A DNA stretch of 64,000 bases from Rhodothermia bacterium (GTDB lineage: Bacteria; Bacteroidota; Rhodothermia; Balneolales; Balneolaceae): the NCBI GenBank assembly GCA_030427885.1, contig JAUICM010000002.1:496001-560000 (forward strand), in the 5' to 3' direction. The notes under the pieces are model-generated. The model saw only the letters and a program-made list of their open reading frames with translations, was not told the DNA's origin and made no database searches. The position numbers were made by a program, and so were the translations under genes. Below are positions 9,882-18,974 of the stretch, piece after piece (within the stretch, counting starts at the first letter, position 1; each line of letters begins with the position of its first letter).

Positions 9882-11812
9882 TTTTCTTCTTTTTTCTCAG
9901 CTAATGCGCTCAGCAACCGCCTTGATATATTCATAAAATTATCTTCCGTAATGATACCAACTAATCGACTATTCTTCACTACCGGAAGACATCCTATTTT
10001 CTGTTCCTGCATGATCGTCATGGCTTCCATGATCGTGGCTTCAGGATGAATGGTGATTGGATTCGGAATCATAAAATCACTGATCGAAACAGGCACAGAT
10101 CCATCATTCTCGGATAATGCTTTGGAGTAGGCACGCAATACCATCCGCATTGAAACGAGTCCCACCAAATGCTTTTGATCGTCTTCAATTGGGATATATC
10201 TGATTCTTCTCCAGTCCATGAGATGTGCCGCAAACTCGATCAGATCATCTTTTCGCGCTGTAAAAAGGTCGGTTGTCATACATTCCTCTACCAATAAACT
10301 GGATGGCTTCCAGTTTTCCATATCCTCGATCCTTGCCAGTCCCCATTTATGAACCGGTTCCCCTTTCAGCTGATTTCTCAGCATGGATGTGGCTATGGTC
10401 GATAGCGTGTGCTCACGGTTATTCTCTTTGATCAGGTTGCCGTATGATTTAACAACCCAATATGCACCTGTCTGGGCTGATTCAACCCTGTCATGTATAA
10501 CACCAAGATAGGTATCAATATCAGGGCTATCGATATTAGCTTTGTTTAAACCGGCTTTTGCAATCGGCAGCAATTCATCTATTATCAGATCCTTGGCTGT
10601 CACCTTTCTACCCCTCGTCCATTCAAACTTGGTATCCAATCCCATCTTAGATGCCGCAAAGAAATTGAGGCGTGCGTCATCAAAATCCAGTTCTTTAGTG
10701 ATGTCAGGGTGTTCGTCCTCAAAACCATTCAGCAATCCCAGCCAGAATGCAGTATTAGCCATTTCATCAATTACTGTCGGGCCTGATGGCAATACTCTGT
10801 TCTCAATTCTAAGATGTGGCTTACCTCCCGAGACCCCATAACAAGGCCGGTTCCAGCGGTACACTGTTCCATTATGCACTTTAAGCGCATTGAGTTCGGG
10901 AGGCACCCCGTTTTTCAGAAGCTCTTCAACATTCTCCTCCACATCCGAACTTAACAGCACACGATATCGGGAAATATCTTCTTTGTAGATATCCAGAATA
11001 GAATTTTTCAGCCATTCACTACCAAAAGTAACCCTGGGACTACTATCCCGAATATGCTCTCCAACCCCTCTGGTATCAACCGACTGGTGAAATAACGCGA
11101 TCCTTGTTTCAGCCCAGAGCCGTTTCCCTAAAAAGACAGGTGAGTTCACCGCACTTGCCAACACTGGTGCTGTTATTGCTTGCGCGATATTGTACTTCGA
11201 AACAAATTGGTCTGGCTTGATCTGAAGATGAACCTGAAATCCTGTATTACAACCTTCAAGCATTGGGGTATCAAATTTCATCAGAAGTTCGTCCATTCCC
11301 TGGATCCGCAGCTCATATTCTTTTCCCCGTAGATTATCGATCGCTTCACAAAGAGCCTGATATCTGGGGATCGGAGTCAGGCTATCGATACTCACATCAG
11401 CCTTTCTGACTGTTGGCAGGATACCCGTTAAAAGAACTTCAGCTTCAAATTCCCGGGCTACTTCTCTCACCCGTGCCACATCCCGCTGTAAATTTTGCTC
11501 CATCTGAGCGAGACAGTCACCTTTGAATTCGAGGGGTGGATTTACATTGATCTCTAAATTGAATTTGGCAAACTCGGTCGTAAAATTATTGTCATCATCA
11601 AGCTTTTCAAGTACACTCATTGCCTCAAAAAAAGGTTTTGCATTACGATCGATCAGGCATAACTCTTGTTCAGCACCGATTCTTGTAATATCAGTCTCAA
11701 ACCAATCCTCATTAAGCATCTTATCAAGAGCTCTGAGGTCTTTGAGAACATTCTTCATAAATTTCTGAACCTGCTCTTGTGATTTGGCAAGCTTAACTCT
11801 GGGATCGCCCAT
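9878..11812 (-). CDS. Glutamate-cysteine ligase type 2 (GCS2) domain fused to two CBS domains
   Basis: Residues about 35-480 are a GCS2/carboxylate-amine ligase: RIGAEQELCLID, FNLEINVNPPLEF, NTGFQVHLQIKP and HLRIENRVLPSGPT supply the ATP/Mg and substrate site. Residues about 505-644 hold two CBS motifs (CMTTDLFTARKDD and FMIPNPITIHPEATIMEAM), which usually bind adenine nucleotides. The enzyme probably joins glutamate to an amine using ATP, with CBS gating by energy charge. Whether the product is gamma-glutamylcysteine or another amide cannot be told. It is co-translated with the downstream M14 deacylase. The stand-alone GCS2 is about 370 residues, so this is a clear fusion. Confidence 0.82.
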   Translation of the reverse strand: MGDPRVKLAKSQEQVQKFMKNVLKDLRALDKMLNEDWFETDITRIGAEQELCLIDRNAKPFFEAMSVLEKLDDDNNFTTEFAKFNLEINVNPPLEFKGDCLAQMEQNLQRDVARVREVAREFEAEVLLTGILPTVRKADVSIDSLTPIPRYQALCEAIDNLRGKEYELRIQGMDELLMKFDTPMLEGCNTGFQVHLQIKPDQFVSKYNIAQAITAPVLASAVNSPVFLGKRLWAETRIALFHQSVDTRGVGEHIRDSSPRVTFGSEWLKNSILDIYKEDISRYRVLLSSDVEENVEELLKNGVPPELNALKVHNGTVYRWNRPCYGVSGGKPHLRIENRVLPSGPTVIDEMANTAFWLGLLNGFEDEHPDITKELDFDDARLNFFAASKMGLDTKFEWTRGRKVTAKDLIIDELLPIAKAGLNKANIDSPDIDTYLGVIHDRVESAQTGAYWVVKSYGNLIKENNREHTLSTIATSMLRNQLKGEPVHKWGLARIEDMENWKPSSLLVEECMTTDLFTARKDDLIEFAAHLMDWRRIRYIPIEDDQKHLVGLVSMRMVLRAYSKALSENDGSVPVSISDFMIPNPITIHPEATIMEAMTIMQEQKIGCLPVVKNSRLVGIITEDNFMNISRRLLSALAEKKEEK

Positions 11813-11874
11813 AAATATTCATTTGAAATTACGACAACCGGAAATACTAACTTTCCAATGCCTATTGCAAATTT

Positions 11875-14304
11875 TTAGCGTATTGCATCCACATTAATAT
11901 TTACCCTAACTACTGAAGTACTCACCTGACTTTCAACTTCATATACTTCCATAACCTTTGTGAGTAATGCCTCAATATAATTAGCTCCCTTTTCCGGGTC
12001 TATCTTTAAAGTAACTTCCCAATAGAAATTCTTATTCATCCAGCCTATTGCCGAAGCCGAGGGCCCAAGGATTTCAGCTTCCTTTAAAATTCTCTCGAGT
12101 GTATTTCTCAAAACATGCGCAGAAGCACTAACCTGAGGTTCTTTTTTACCTTTCAAGACAAAAGTGATCAACCTGGAATAAGGTGGGTAATTTAGGGGTT
12201 TACGGAATCCCATTTCTTCCTTTGAGAATCCTTTGTGATCATGCTTCTTTGCAAACTGAATGGCTGAATTATCAGCCTGTCTGGTTTGAATAAAAACAGT
12301 ACCGGGCTTTGTACCACGGCCCGAACGACCTGAAACCTGGCTTAATAGCTGGTACATTCTTTCTGTAGATTGAAATGATGGGAATGCCTGCTCAGTATCG
12401 GCATCAATCACTCCTACCACCGTCACGTTAGGAAAGTCCAGGCCTTTAGCCACCAGTTGAGTTCCAATCAGAATATCTGCTTCCCCGGCACCAAATTTAT
12501 TCAGAATCCTTTCGTGTGCTCCTTTTCGGGTTGTGGAATCTTTATCAAACCTCAGGATTCTCGCCCCTTCAAAAAGCTCAGTTAATTCTTCTTCTATTTT
12601 CTGCGTGCCCAATCCCTGAATTTTAAGTTCTGATGATCCACAAACCTCACACTTAGTATCAGCCCTTCTGGAATATCCTGAATAATGGCACATCAGTATG
12701 TTCTTCTTTTTATGATAAGTGAGGCTTACAGAACACTCCGGACTTTGAGGTATATGTCCACATGCTTCACACTGGATGTAACTTGCAAACCCACGTCTGT
12801 TATAAAGCAGGATCACTTGCTCATTTCTGTACAATGCCTCATTTATTGCATTGTACAATGGAACCGCGAGCTCGCCTTTCATAGCCGAACGATATTGCTT
12901 CAGGTCAATAATCTTAACTTCGGGTAGTACAGCTTCAGCATGTCGCTTATTAAGCTCTATGAGTTTGCTTTTCCCTCTTGCTGACATATGCAAAGCCTGC
13001 ATACTTGGTGTTGCCGAACCCATGATCACCACCGCATTATTTAAGCTCGCTCTCATGATCGCTGTTTCTCTGGCATGATAACGTGGTGCCGGATCCATCT
13101 GTTTATAGGAAGCGTCATGTTCCTCATCAAGAATGATCAGGCCAAGGTCTTTAACTGGTGCAAATATCGCGGAGCGGGGACCGATAGCAATTTTTTTAGC
13201 TCCGGACTTAAGATCTTTCCATGCTCTTAATCGTTCACGATTGGTCATTCTGCTGTGAAGAACGGCAATTTCATCTCCGAATATTTTATAGAATCGTGAA
13301 ACAGTCTGCGGAGTTAATGCGATCTCCGGAACAAGAACTATTCCTCCTTTTCCCTTTTCTAAAACGGCTTTTAGTGCGTGGATATATACTTCAGTCTTTC
13401 CACTACCTGTTATACCATAGAGCAGATAATTCTCAAATATATTTTTATCAATGGCTGCTTTAATAATCTGAAAAGCTGACTTTTGATCCTCATTGAGTGA
13501 TTTGAGTTCCTTAGGATCATGATCCAGATCTAGCGAATCTGTTTCTGCTTCTACTTCTCTTGATTCTATCCACCCCTCATTTTCAAGTTTCTTTACTGAA
13601 TAGCTGGTAAGAACCTCATACTTCGATAATTCAGTGTGTCTTTTAGGAAGTCCTGTTTCAAGTAATACCCGGAGAGCCGTCTGCCATTTATTCTTCTTTC
13701 CCAGTTCTGATAAAAAACTTTGGGCGTCTTCTGGTTTCTTACCTTTAGACCAATTCCACTCTTTTTCAGTTTTTACAGTAACCTTCAGATCTGGCTCTTC
13801 CCATATCTCAATTGCACCGTTTTTAATCAGTGATTCTAAAACCTTATTATATGAGGTGCCTTTCCATCTTTTCTTAGCTTCATCATACCCCAGATCTTCA
13901 TGATGAATAGCGTTTATCACCTCTTTCTGTGCAGCACCCGATTTTATTTCCGAATTCTCTGAGACTTTGAGATTCTTTTTTGAAACGAAATTAAGACCGG
14001 CTGGAAGTGCTGCCTGGATTACCTCTCCCCAACCACAAAAGTAAAACTTGTGCATCCACTCAGTTAGTTTCAGCAGCTCTTCAGTAAGAACTGCTTCCTC
14101 ATCAAGGATTCTGCGTATGGGTCGAGTATTGAATTCAGGAACATTGTCATGAACACGAACCACTACTCCAATAGCATTATAGTTTCTAAGTGGCACCCAA
14201 ACTCTGACTCCGGGTTTTGTCTGATCCTCGAATTCAGGTGTAATTTCGTAGGTAAATACCGAACGAACTGCTGTAGGGAATACTATATCTGCGTACTTTG
14301 GCAA
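11875..14304 (-). CDS. priA: Primosomal replication helicase PriA with a degenerate zinc site
   Basis: PriA restarts stalled forks by unwinding the lagging arm and loading the primosome. The N-terminal 3'-DNA binding domain (MPKYADIVFPTAVRSVFTY) is followed by the helicase core with Walker A GITGSGKTEVYI and DEEHDASYKQ. Motif VI reads QVSGRSGR. The zinc region has C512, C515, C524, C539, C552 and C555, but serines at 521 (SPEC) and 542 (CHYSGY) where the family has cysteines. Both codons read clearly (AGT and TCA). The two lost ligands belong to the same zinc knuckle by the usual pairing. Length (809) is normal and the frame is intact. Confidence 0.93.
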   Translation of the reverse strand: MPKYADIVFPTAVRSVFTYEITPEFEDQTKPGVRVWVPLRNYNAIGVVVRVHDNVPEFNTRPIRRILDEEAVLTEELLKLTEWMHKFYFCGWGEVIQAALPAGLNFVSKKNLKVSENSEIKSGAAQKEVINAIHHEDLGYDEAKKRWKGTSYNKVLESLIKNGAIEIWEEPDLKVTVKTEKEWNWSKGKKPEDAQSFLSELGKKNKWQTALRVLLETGLPKRHTELSKYEVLTSYSVKKLENEGWIESREVEAETDSLDLDHDPKELKSLNEDQKSAFQIIKAAIDKNIFENYLLYGITGSGKTEVYIHALKAVLEKGKGGIVLVPEIALTPQTVSRFYKIFGDEIAVLHSRMTNRERLRAWKDLKSGAKKIAIGPRSAIFAPVKDLGLIILDEEHDASYKQMDPAPRYHARETAIMRASLNNAVVIMGSATPSMQALHMSARGKSKLIELNKRHAEAVLPEVKIIDLKQYRSAMKGELAVPLYNAINEALYRNEQVILLYNRRGFASYIQCEACGHIPQSPECSVSLTYHKKKNILMCHYSGYSRRADTKCEVCGSSELKIQGLGTQKIEEELTELFEGARILRFDKDSTTRKGAHERILNKFGAGEADILIGTQLVAKGLDFPNVTVVGVIDADTEQAFPSFQSTERMYQLLSQVSGRSGRGTKPGTVFIQTRQADNSAIQFAKKHDHKGFSKEEMGFRKPLNYPPYSRLITFVLKGKKEPQVSASAHVLRNTLERILKEAEILGPSASAIGWMNKNFYWEVTLKIDPEKGANYIEALLTKVMEVYEVESQVSTSVVRVNINVDAIR

Positions 14305-14365
14305 TAGATAAACTTAAGATTTAAAGCTTCAAAGCTTATCCATTTAATATGCTGAAATCAACCTG

Positions 14366-14455
14366 TTATAAGGTGAGCAGTAAATAAATCAGAATTAATA
14401 GTACCGGTAAACTGAAAATCAGTCCGCCCCTGTGATATGTTTTGTTATTTGTCAT
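14366..14455 (-). CDS. 29-residue single-span membrane peptide
   Basis: A short ORF in the gap between priA and comM. It starts at ATG 14455 with AAGAGGAGA upstream (AGGAG about 7 bases from the start), one of the best ribosome binding sites in the window. The peptide begins MTNNKTYHRGG, then a hydrophobic segment of about 18 residues (LIFSLPVLLILIYLLLTL) reaches the C-terminus. The layout is like KdpF, CydX and other small accessory membrane peptides, but no partner operon is adjacent and I do not recognise it. The strong SD and clean hydrophobic run make chance less likely. Confidence 0.5.
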   Translation of the reverse strand: MTNNKTYHRGGLIFSLPVLLILIYLLLTL

Positions 14456-14602
14456 AGCCGTCTCCTCTTGTAACCTTATTTACTATACCTGAGTAGGCTT
14501 GTTCCCTTAACGAACATATTAATTGAAAAATTCTCTCCCGATCACCGCATAAACATGCGAAGTATTAATTAAAAATTTTGACTTCATAATTTTAATTGAA
14601 TT

Positions 14603-16144
14603 TCACCCCAGCCAGCCTTCGCGATCCAGGCTTCTGTATTGTATTGCTTCCGCGATATGATGCGGCTGAATACTCTCTGATTTATCCAGATCGGCTACGG
14701 TTCGGGATACTTTAAGTATTCGGTCATACGCTCGCGCAGAAAGTCCCAATGAGGTGATCGCTTTCTTAAGGATCTCAGAACCAGACTCATCTAATTTGCA
14801 TACTTTTCTAACCTGGCGGGTATTCATCTGAGCATTACAATACACTCCCTTAACTCCCAGAAATCTGGTTGACTGAATAGTTCTGGCTTCTACAACTCTC
14901 TCTCTTATCTCTTTAGAGGACTCCCCCTTTGCCTTGCCTGATAATTCCTCATAACTAACTTTATTGACTTCTATATGGAGATCGATCCTGTCCAATAGAG
15001 GACCACTGATCTTGCTCAAATAACGCTGCATTTGCAATGAAGAAGATCCATTAACCTCATTCGGGTCGTACCAATCTCCTGAAGGAGATGGATTCATTGA
15101 TGCCACAAGCATCACTCTGCTTGGATAGGTCACACTCATCCTGGCACGGGATATTGAAACAAAGCCATCTTCCAGAGGTTGTCTCATAACTTCTAATGCG
15201 CTTCTTTTGAATTCGGGCAGTTCATCCAAAAACAGTACCCCGTTATGAGCCATGGATATTTCACCAGGCATTGGAATGCTTCCACCTCCGACTAATGCCA
15301 CATCTGAAACTGTATGATGAGGAGCCCTGAATGGCCGGTCTGTTATCAGTGCTTCACCTGACTTCATTAATCCTGAAACTGAGTGTACTTTGGTTGTCTC
15401 TAAAGCTTCATCCAGGGAAAGTGGTGGTAAAATAGTAGGAATCCTTCGGGCCATCATAGTTTTGCCGGAGCCGGGGGGACCAACCATAACTACATTGTGT
15501 CCCCCCGCTGCGGCTATCTCCAGCGCTCTCTTAACCGTATCCTGTCCCCTAACGTCGCTGAAGTCTAACATGTCCAGCTTTCCATTTCTGGAGAACACAC
15601 TCTGAACGTCCAGATCATAGGAGTCCATTGAACCCCTGTTCTCAAGCCAGTCTTTAACCTGATTGATATGCTCAAAGGGAAATACATCTATCCCGTCCAC
15701 AACGGCTGCTTCTGCGCCATTTTGTTTCGGAACGATCAGATTCTGAAACCCTTTCTTTTTCGCTTCCACTGCTACCGGTAAAACTCCCTTTATGGGCCGA
15801 ATCTGTCCGTCCAGTGCCAGTTCTCCCATCATCACTGTCTCATCCAATTTGTCTGTATGCAGCTGACCAGACATTCGCAACAGTCCTATTGCTATTGGAA
15901 GGTCGAATGCATTCCCTTCTTTTGGGAGATCCGCTGGTGCCAGATTTACTGTTATTCGCCCAAGCGGGTAATATGAGCCTGTATTTCTTATCGCTGCTTC
16001 AACCCTGTCTCTGGACTCTGAAACAGCCCGATCGGGCAAGCCAACCAGAAAGAATTTTACCATTCCATTGGTGTGGTGTGTCTCTACATCTATGATCCTT
16101 GCATCAACGCCTACCGTTGATGCACAATAAACTCTTGCTAACAT
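14603..16144 (-). CDS. comM: YifB/ComM family Mg-chelatase-like AAA+ ATPase
   Basis: A hexameric helicase-like ATPase; ComM of Vibrio and Haemophilus promotes branch migration during natural transformation. The N-terminal Lon-like/ChlI domain spans residues 1-170. Walker A is G222PPGSGKT229, Walker B lies in [10 protein letters not shown], and a C-terminal Mg_chelatase_C helical domain ([15 protein letters not shown]) follows. Length 513 is standard. It starts 89 bases from the divergent DUF4342 gene. The family is widespread even in bacteria not known to be competent. Confidence 0.9.
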   Translation of the reverse strand: MLARVYCASTVGVDARIIDVETHHTNGMVKFFLVGLPDRAVSESRDRVEAAIRNTGSYYPLGRITVNLAPADLPKEGNAFDLPIAIGLLRMSGQLHTDKLDETVMMGELALDGQIRPIKGVLPVAVEAKKKGFQNLIVPKQNGAEAAVVDGIDVFPFEHINQVKDWLENRGSMDSYDLDVQSVFSRNGKLDMLDFSDVRGQDTVKRALEIAAAGGHNVVMVGPPGSGKTMMARRIPTILPPLSLDEALETTKVHSVSGLMKSGEALITDRPFRAPHHTVSDVALVGGGSIPMPGEISMAHNGVLFLDELPEFKRSALEVMRQPLEDGFVSISRARMSVTYPSRVMLVASMNPSPSGDWYDPNEVNGSSSLQMQRYLSKISGPLLDRIDLHIEVNKVSYEELSGKAKGESSKEIRERVVEARTIQSTRFLGVKGVYCNAQMNTRQVRKVCKLDESGSEILKKAITSLGLSARAYDRILKVSRTVADLDKSESIQPHHIAEAIQYRSLDREGWLG

Positions 16145-16233
16145 TTTAATTCCGAATCTTTTTTATTTGCTTTACGTAGTTAGACCCCGCCGGAGGGAAC
16201 TCCTTACAAAAATTTTCATAAATCGCACATATC

Positions 16234-16659
16234 ATGAAGAAAGACGAGGCAAAATCAAAAGCAAAGCACATCTTTGAAGAGGTGCAGGGAGGCGTTAATG
16301 AAGTGATCGCAAAGATCCGTGAATTCATTAAAGAGGGAAGCGCACGAAGGCTTATTATCAAAAACAAAAAAGGGGAAGTCGTATTCCAGACTCAGCTCGC
16401 TTTTGGCGTTGGTGGAGCAGCACTGGTTGGTGCGATGGCTCCGGTGATCTCAGCAATTGGAATGTTCGCTATGTTCATTAACGATTACCAGATCCTGGTT
16501 GAAAGAGAGATCGATGAAGATGAGGATGAATTTTCTGTAGATGCAGAAGTGATCGAGATCACTGAAGATGAGGAAGATGATTCTTCAGAAGAAACTAAAG
16601 CAGAGGATGAAGAGCCGGAGAAAGACGAGAAGACAGTAGGCAAGAAAAAGAAGCAATAA
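16234..16659 (+). CDS. DUF4342 domain membrane protein
   Basis: The first about 85 residues match DUF4342: an amphipathic N-terminal helix (VNEVIAKIREFIKEGSARR), strand LIIKNKKGEVVFQTQ, then a hydrophobic hairpin (FGVGGAALVGAMAPVISAIG). The remainder is a highly acidic tail (EDEDEF, EDEEDDSSEE) ending in a basic patch KKKKQ. Family function is unknown. It is followed after 8 bases by the CPBP protease gene on the same strand, suggesting one transcript. Confidence 0.75.
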   Translation: MKKDEAKSKAKHIFEEVQGGVNEVIAKIREFIKEGSARRLIIKNKKGEVVFQTQLAFGVGGAALVGAMAPVISAIGMFAMFINDYQILVEREIDEDEDEFSVDAEVIEITEDEEDDSSEETKAEDEEPEKDEKTVGKKKKQ

Positions 16660-16667
16660 CTTCTTAA

Positions 16668-17357
16668 ATGATTGGAATTTTTATAATAACAGGAGCTTCA
16701 TGGCTCCTTTTTTATTATCTGCTAAAAAAGAACCTATTCAATTCATGGTTCTTACCAGTTTCCAGGATACTACATTCAACAGTAGTTGGAATTGGTATCC
16801 TTCTTTTCTCATTTGGTATTCCCCTTCTTCTCAAAGATCTGATCTATTCCCTGGAATGGATCCCTTACCCTGATGTTAATTTGAACACAGTAGCCAACGC
16901 TTTTTGGTTTTATACTAAATCAGTATTAACTGAGGAATTGATTTTCAGGGGAGCATTTTTATCCATACTCGCACATTATGTTTCAGAAAAGAAAAGTATT
17001 CTCTTCTCGGCGTTTTGTTTCGGAGTCTATCATTGGTTTTCATATGGAATGTTCGGAAGTGGATTGATCCCTATGCTCTATGTGCTACTTCTCACTGGAT
17101 CTTTTGGTCTGGTTTGGGGTTATATGTATTTAAAGACCGGTTCGATCGTATTACCCACTATTTTCCATCTGGGATGGAATTTTTCTTCCAGTCTTTTCTA
17201 TGATTACCAGCCTTTTGGTGAATTGCTTTTTAAAATTAACCGCTCCCGTGAATTTGGTGGGCTTGAAGGTTTCCTGATACAGTTCGGATTGGAGATCCTT
17301 GCCATTCTTATCGCTTTCGGTTTATTTAAGATCTACCAAACAAAAAAAGCCGACTAA
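16668..17357 (+). CDS. CPBP family intramembrane metalloprotease
   Basis: A seven-to-eight-span membrane protein of the CAAX protease/bacteriocin-processing (Abi) family. The catalytic motifs are E89E90LIFR94, FGVYH122W and PTIFH167LGWN171, all on predicted helices as in Rce1. Such proteins process peptides or act in bacteriocin self-immunity; the substrate here is unknown. The last codons overlap the trxB terminator hairpin. Confidence 0.85.
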   Translation: MIGIFIITGASWLLFYYLLKKNLFNSWFLPVSRILHSTVVGIGILLFSFGIPLLLKDLIYSLEWIPYPDVNLNTVANAFWFYTKSVLTEELIFRGAFLSILAHYVSEKKSILFSAFCFGVYHWFSYGMFGSGLIPMLYVLLLTGSFGLVWGYMYLKTGSIVLPTIFHLGWNFSSSLFYDYQPFGELLFKINRSREFGGLEGFLIQFGLEILAILIAFGLFKIYQTKKAD

Positions 17358-17369
17358 TGGAGCCGGCTT
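17342..17369 (-). terminator. Terminator of trxB
   Basis: Stem AAGCCG (17347-17352) with CGGCTT (17364-17369) and an 11-base loop. The minus strand continues into seven T (17348-17342). It overlaps the end of the convergent CPBP gene. Confidence 0.75.
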
Positions 17370-17400
17370 AATTTCATCAATCGGATAAGAGAAGTTAGAT

Positions 17401-18378
17401 TTATTTCCAGTGTTCCTCAGCGATTGCCTCTTTGCTGAGTTCATTTGTTAGGTAGTGTTCAGCATCCAAAGCTGCTTTACAACCTGTACCAGCAGCTGTA
17501 ATAGCCTGTCGATATACTGAATCCATCGCATCTCCACAGGCAAAGATACCTGGCAGATCCGTTTTCGTAGACTGGCCTTCTGTCTTGATATAACCGACAT
17601 CATCCATCGACAGTACACCTTTGAAGAGATCCGTGTTTGGTTTATGACCGATAGCAACAAACACCCCGGTCACATCATCCAAAGTAGTGATAGCTCCGGT
17701 GTTTCTGTTTTTGATGTTAACTCCTTCCACAACCATATCTCCCAGGACTTCGTCCACTTCGCTATCCCACATAAACTCTATCTTCTCATTTTCGAAAGCA
17801 CGGGTTTGCATTGCTTTGGAAGCACGTAGTTCATCACGGCGATGAACAACGGTTACTTTGCTGGCAAATTTGGTAAGAAAGGTAGCTTCTTCCATAGCTG
17901 TGTCTCCACCGCCAACTATGATCACATGCTGGTTTCGAAAAAATGCACCATCACAGGTTGCACAAGCTGAAACACCTTTACCCCTGAGTTTTGTCTCGCT
18001 CTCTAAACCGAGCCACATTGCTGAAGCACCTGTTGATATAATAATCGTATGTGACTTGATCTCCGTTTTCTCATCCACAGTAATCTTATACGGGCGGCTT
18101 TCAAAATCAATATCGGTCACATAGCCATACCGACAATCAGCACCAAATTTGGTTGCTTGTTCCCGGAAATCCTGCATCATCTGAGGGCCCATTACTCCAT
18201 CAGGGTAGCCAGGGAAGTTTTCCACATCAGTTGTAGTCATAAGCTGACCACCCGGCTCCGGCCCTTCAAACACGATAGGTTCCAGATCGGCTCGTGCTGC
18301 ATAAAGAGCTGCAGTTAAGCCAGCTGGTCCACTTCCGATAATTACGACTTTGAATGTTTTTCCTGCGATATCGTCCAT
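17401..18378 (-). CDS. trxB: Thioredoxin-disulfide reductase
   Basis: This flavoenzyme reduces thioredoxin with NADPH. FAD site IIGSGPAGLTAALYAA (residues 13-28), redox pair C139ATC142 in the ACATCDG context, NADPH site IVGGGDTAMEEA with HRRDELRASK, and the C-terminal FAD motif GIFACGDAMD. Length 325 is typical of low-Mr TrxB. It is monocistronic with its own terminator. Confidence 0.95.
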   Translation of the reverse strand: MDDIAGKTFKVVIIGSGPAGLTAALYAARADLEPIVFEGPEPGGQLMTTTDVENFPGYPDGVMGPQMMQDFREQATKFGADCRYGYVTDIDFESRPYKITVDEKTEIKSHTIIISTGASAMWLGLESETKLRGKGVSACATCDGAFFRNQHVIIVGGGDTAMEEATFLTKFASKVTVVHRRDELRASKAMQTRAFENEKIEFMWDSEVDEVLGDMVVEGVNIKNRNTGAITTLDDVTGVFVAIGHKPNTDLFKGVLSMDDVGYIKTEGQSTKTDLPGIFACGDAMDSVYRQAITAAGTGCKAALDAEHYLTNELSKEAIAEEHWK

Positions 18379-18442
18379 AATAATTTCCTTTAATTTCAGC
18401 TCTAATTATAAGGCTTTCGGAAATTAAAATGGGTCTTATTTC

Positions 18443-18459
18443 TCTATACTTTGTATAGA
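18443..18459. promoter_or_regulatory. 17-base palindrome upstream of trxB
   Basis: TCTATAC-TTT-GTATAGA is a perfect 7-base inverted repeat in the 102-base gap between the trxB start and the end of the single-module lipoprotein gene. It could be an operator for trxB or part of an end signal for the lipoprotein operon; it lacks a T-run. Confidence 0.3.
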
Positions 18460-18480
18460 TGTGTGTGATGAGAAAAAGTA

Positions 18481-18933
18481 CTATTCACAGTGAGGAACAA
18501 ATGAATCAGAAGTTTGTGCTACTTTAGAATAATTTGAAGTACTGCCTTCCCCATACTTCCTTTGAACTTTCAGATCATTGTCTTCCAGTACCATACTTAC
18601 CGTGTATTTACTTGTTAGTTGGGCCTGGTAAAAGAAAAAGATGTAATCATCACCTCTTCTGTAATCCAGAATACTTTGGTCAATCTCAACCTCATAGCAA
18701 TCTGATTCGTTATTAAACTCATCACCCCTGTAATCAAATTGATCTACTCCATCAGATTTAACTTCTATGTAGATAATATTTCCTTTATCAGATATTAACT
18801 TCCACATCCCTCTCAGCTCTACCGGAATAATTGAGTTATCAACTTCTTCGGGTCCGGTAGCAGATTTTTTACAACCACTTGCAACAAAAAGTACCAGAAT
18901 AATTATTAACCATGTTTTATTGTATTCTCTCAT
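18481..18933 (-). CDS. Lipoprotein with one WE-QGN/SC module
   Basis: A 150-residue lipoprotein (lipobox ASGC, Cys21). After the linker SATGPEEVDN it holds one copy of the module repeated in the next two genes: GMWKL near residue 42, the strand IIYIEV, C79 in SDCYE, the strand LKVQRKYG, and C149 in VPHCE at the end. The cysteine spacing (70) equals that of the other copies. It lies 41 bases after the three-module gene on the same strand. Strand-rich architecture suggests a lipocalin-like or META-like small barrel; function is unknown. Confidence 0.7.
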   Translation of the reverse strand: MREYNKTWLIIILVLFVASGCKKSATGPEEVDNSIIPVELRGMWKLISDKGNIIYIEVKSDGVDQFDYRGDEFNNESDCYEVEIDQSILDYRRGDDYIFFFYQAQLTSKYTVSMVLEDNDLKVQRKYGEGSTSNYSKVAQTSDSFVPHCE

Positions 18934-18974
18934 TTTGACTTACACTAATTTTAATTTGGAAAGTGAGATTTCAC

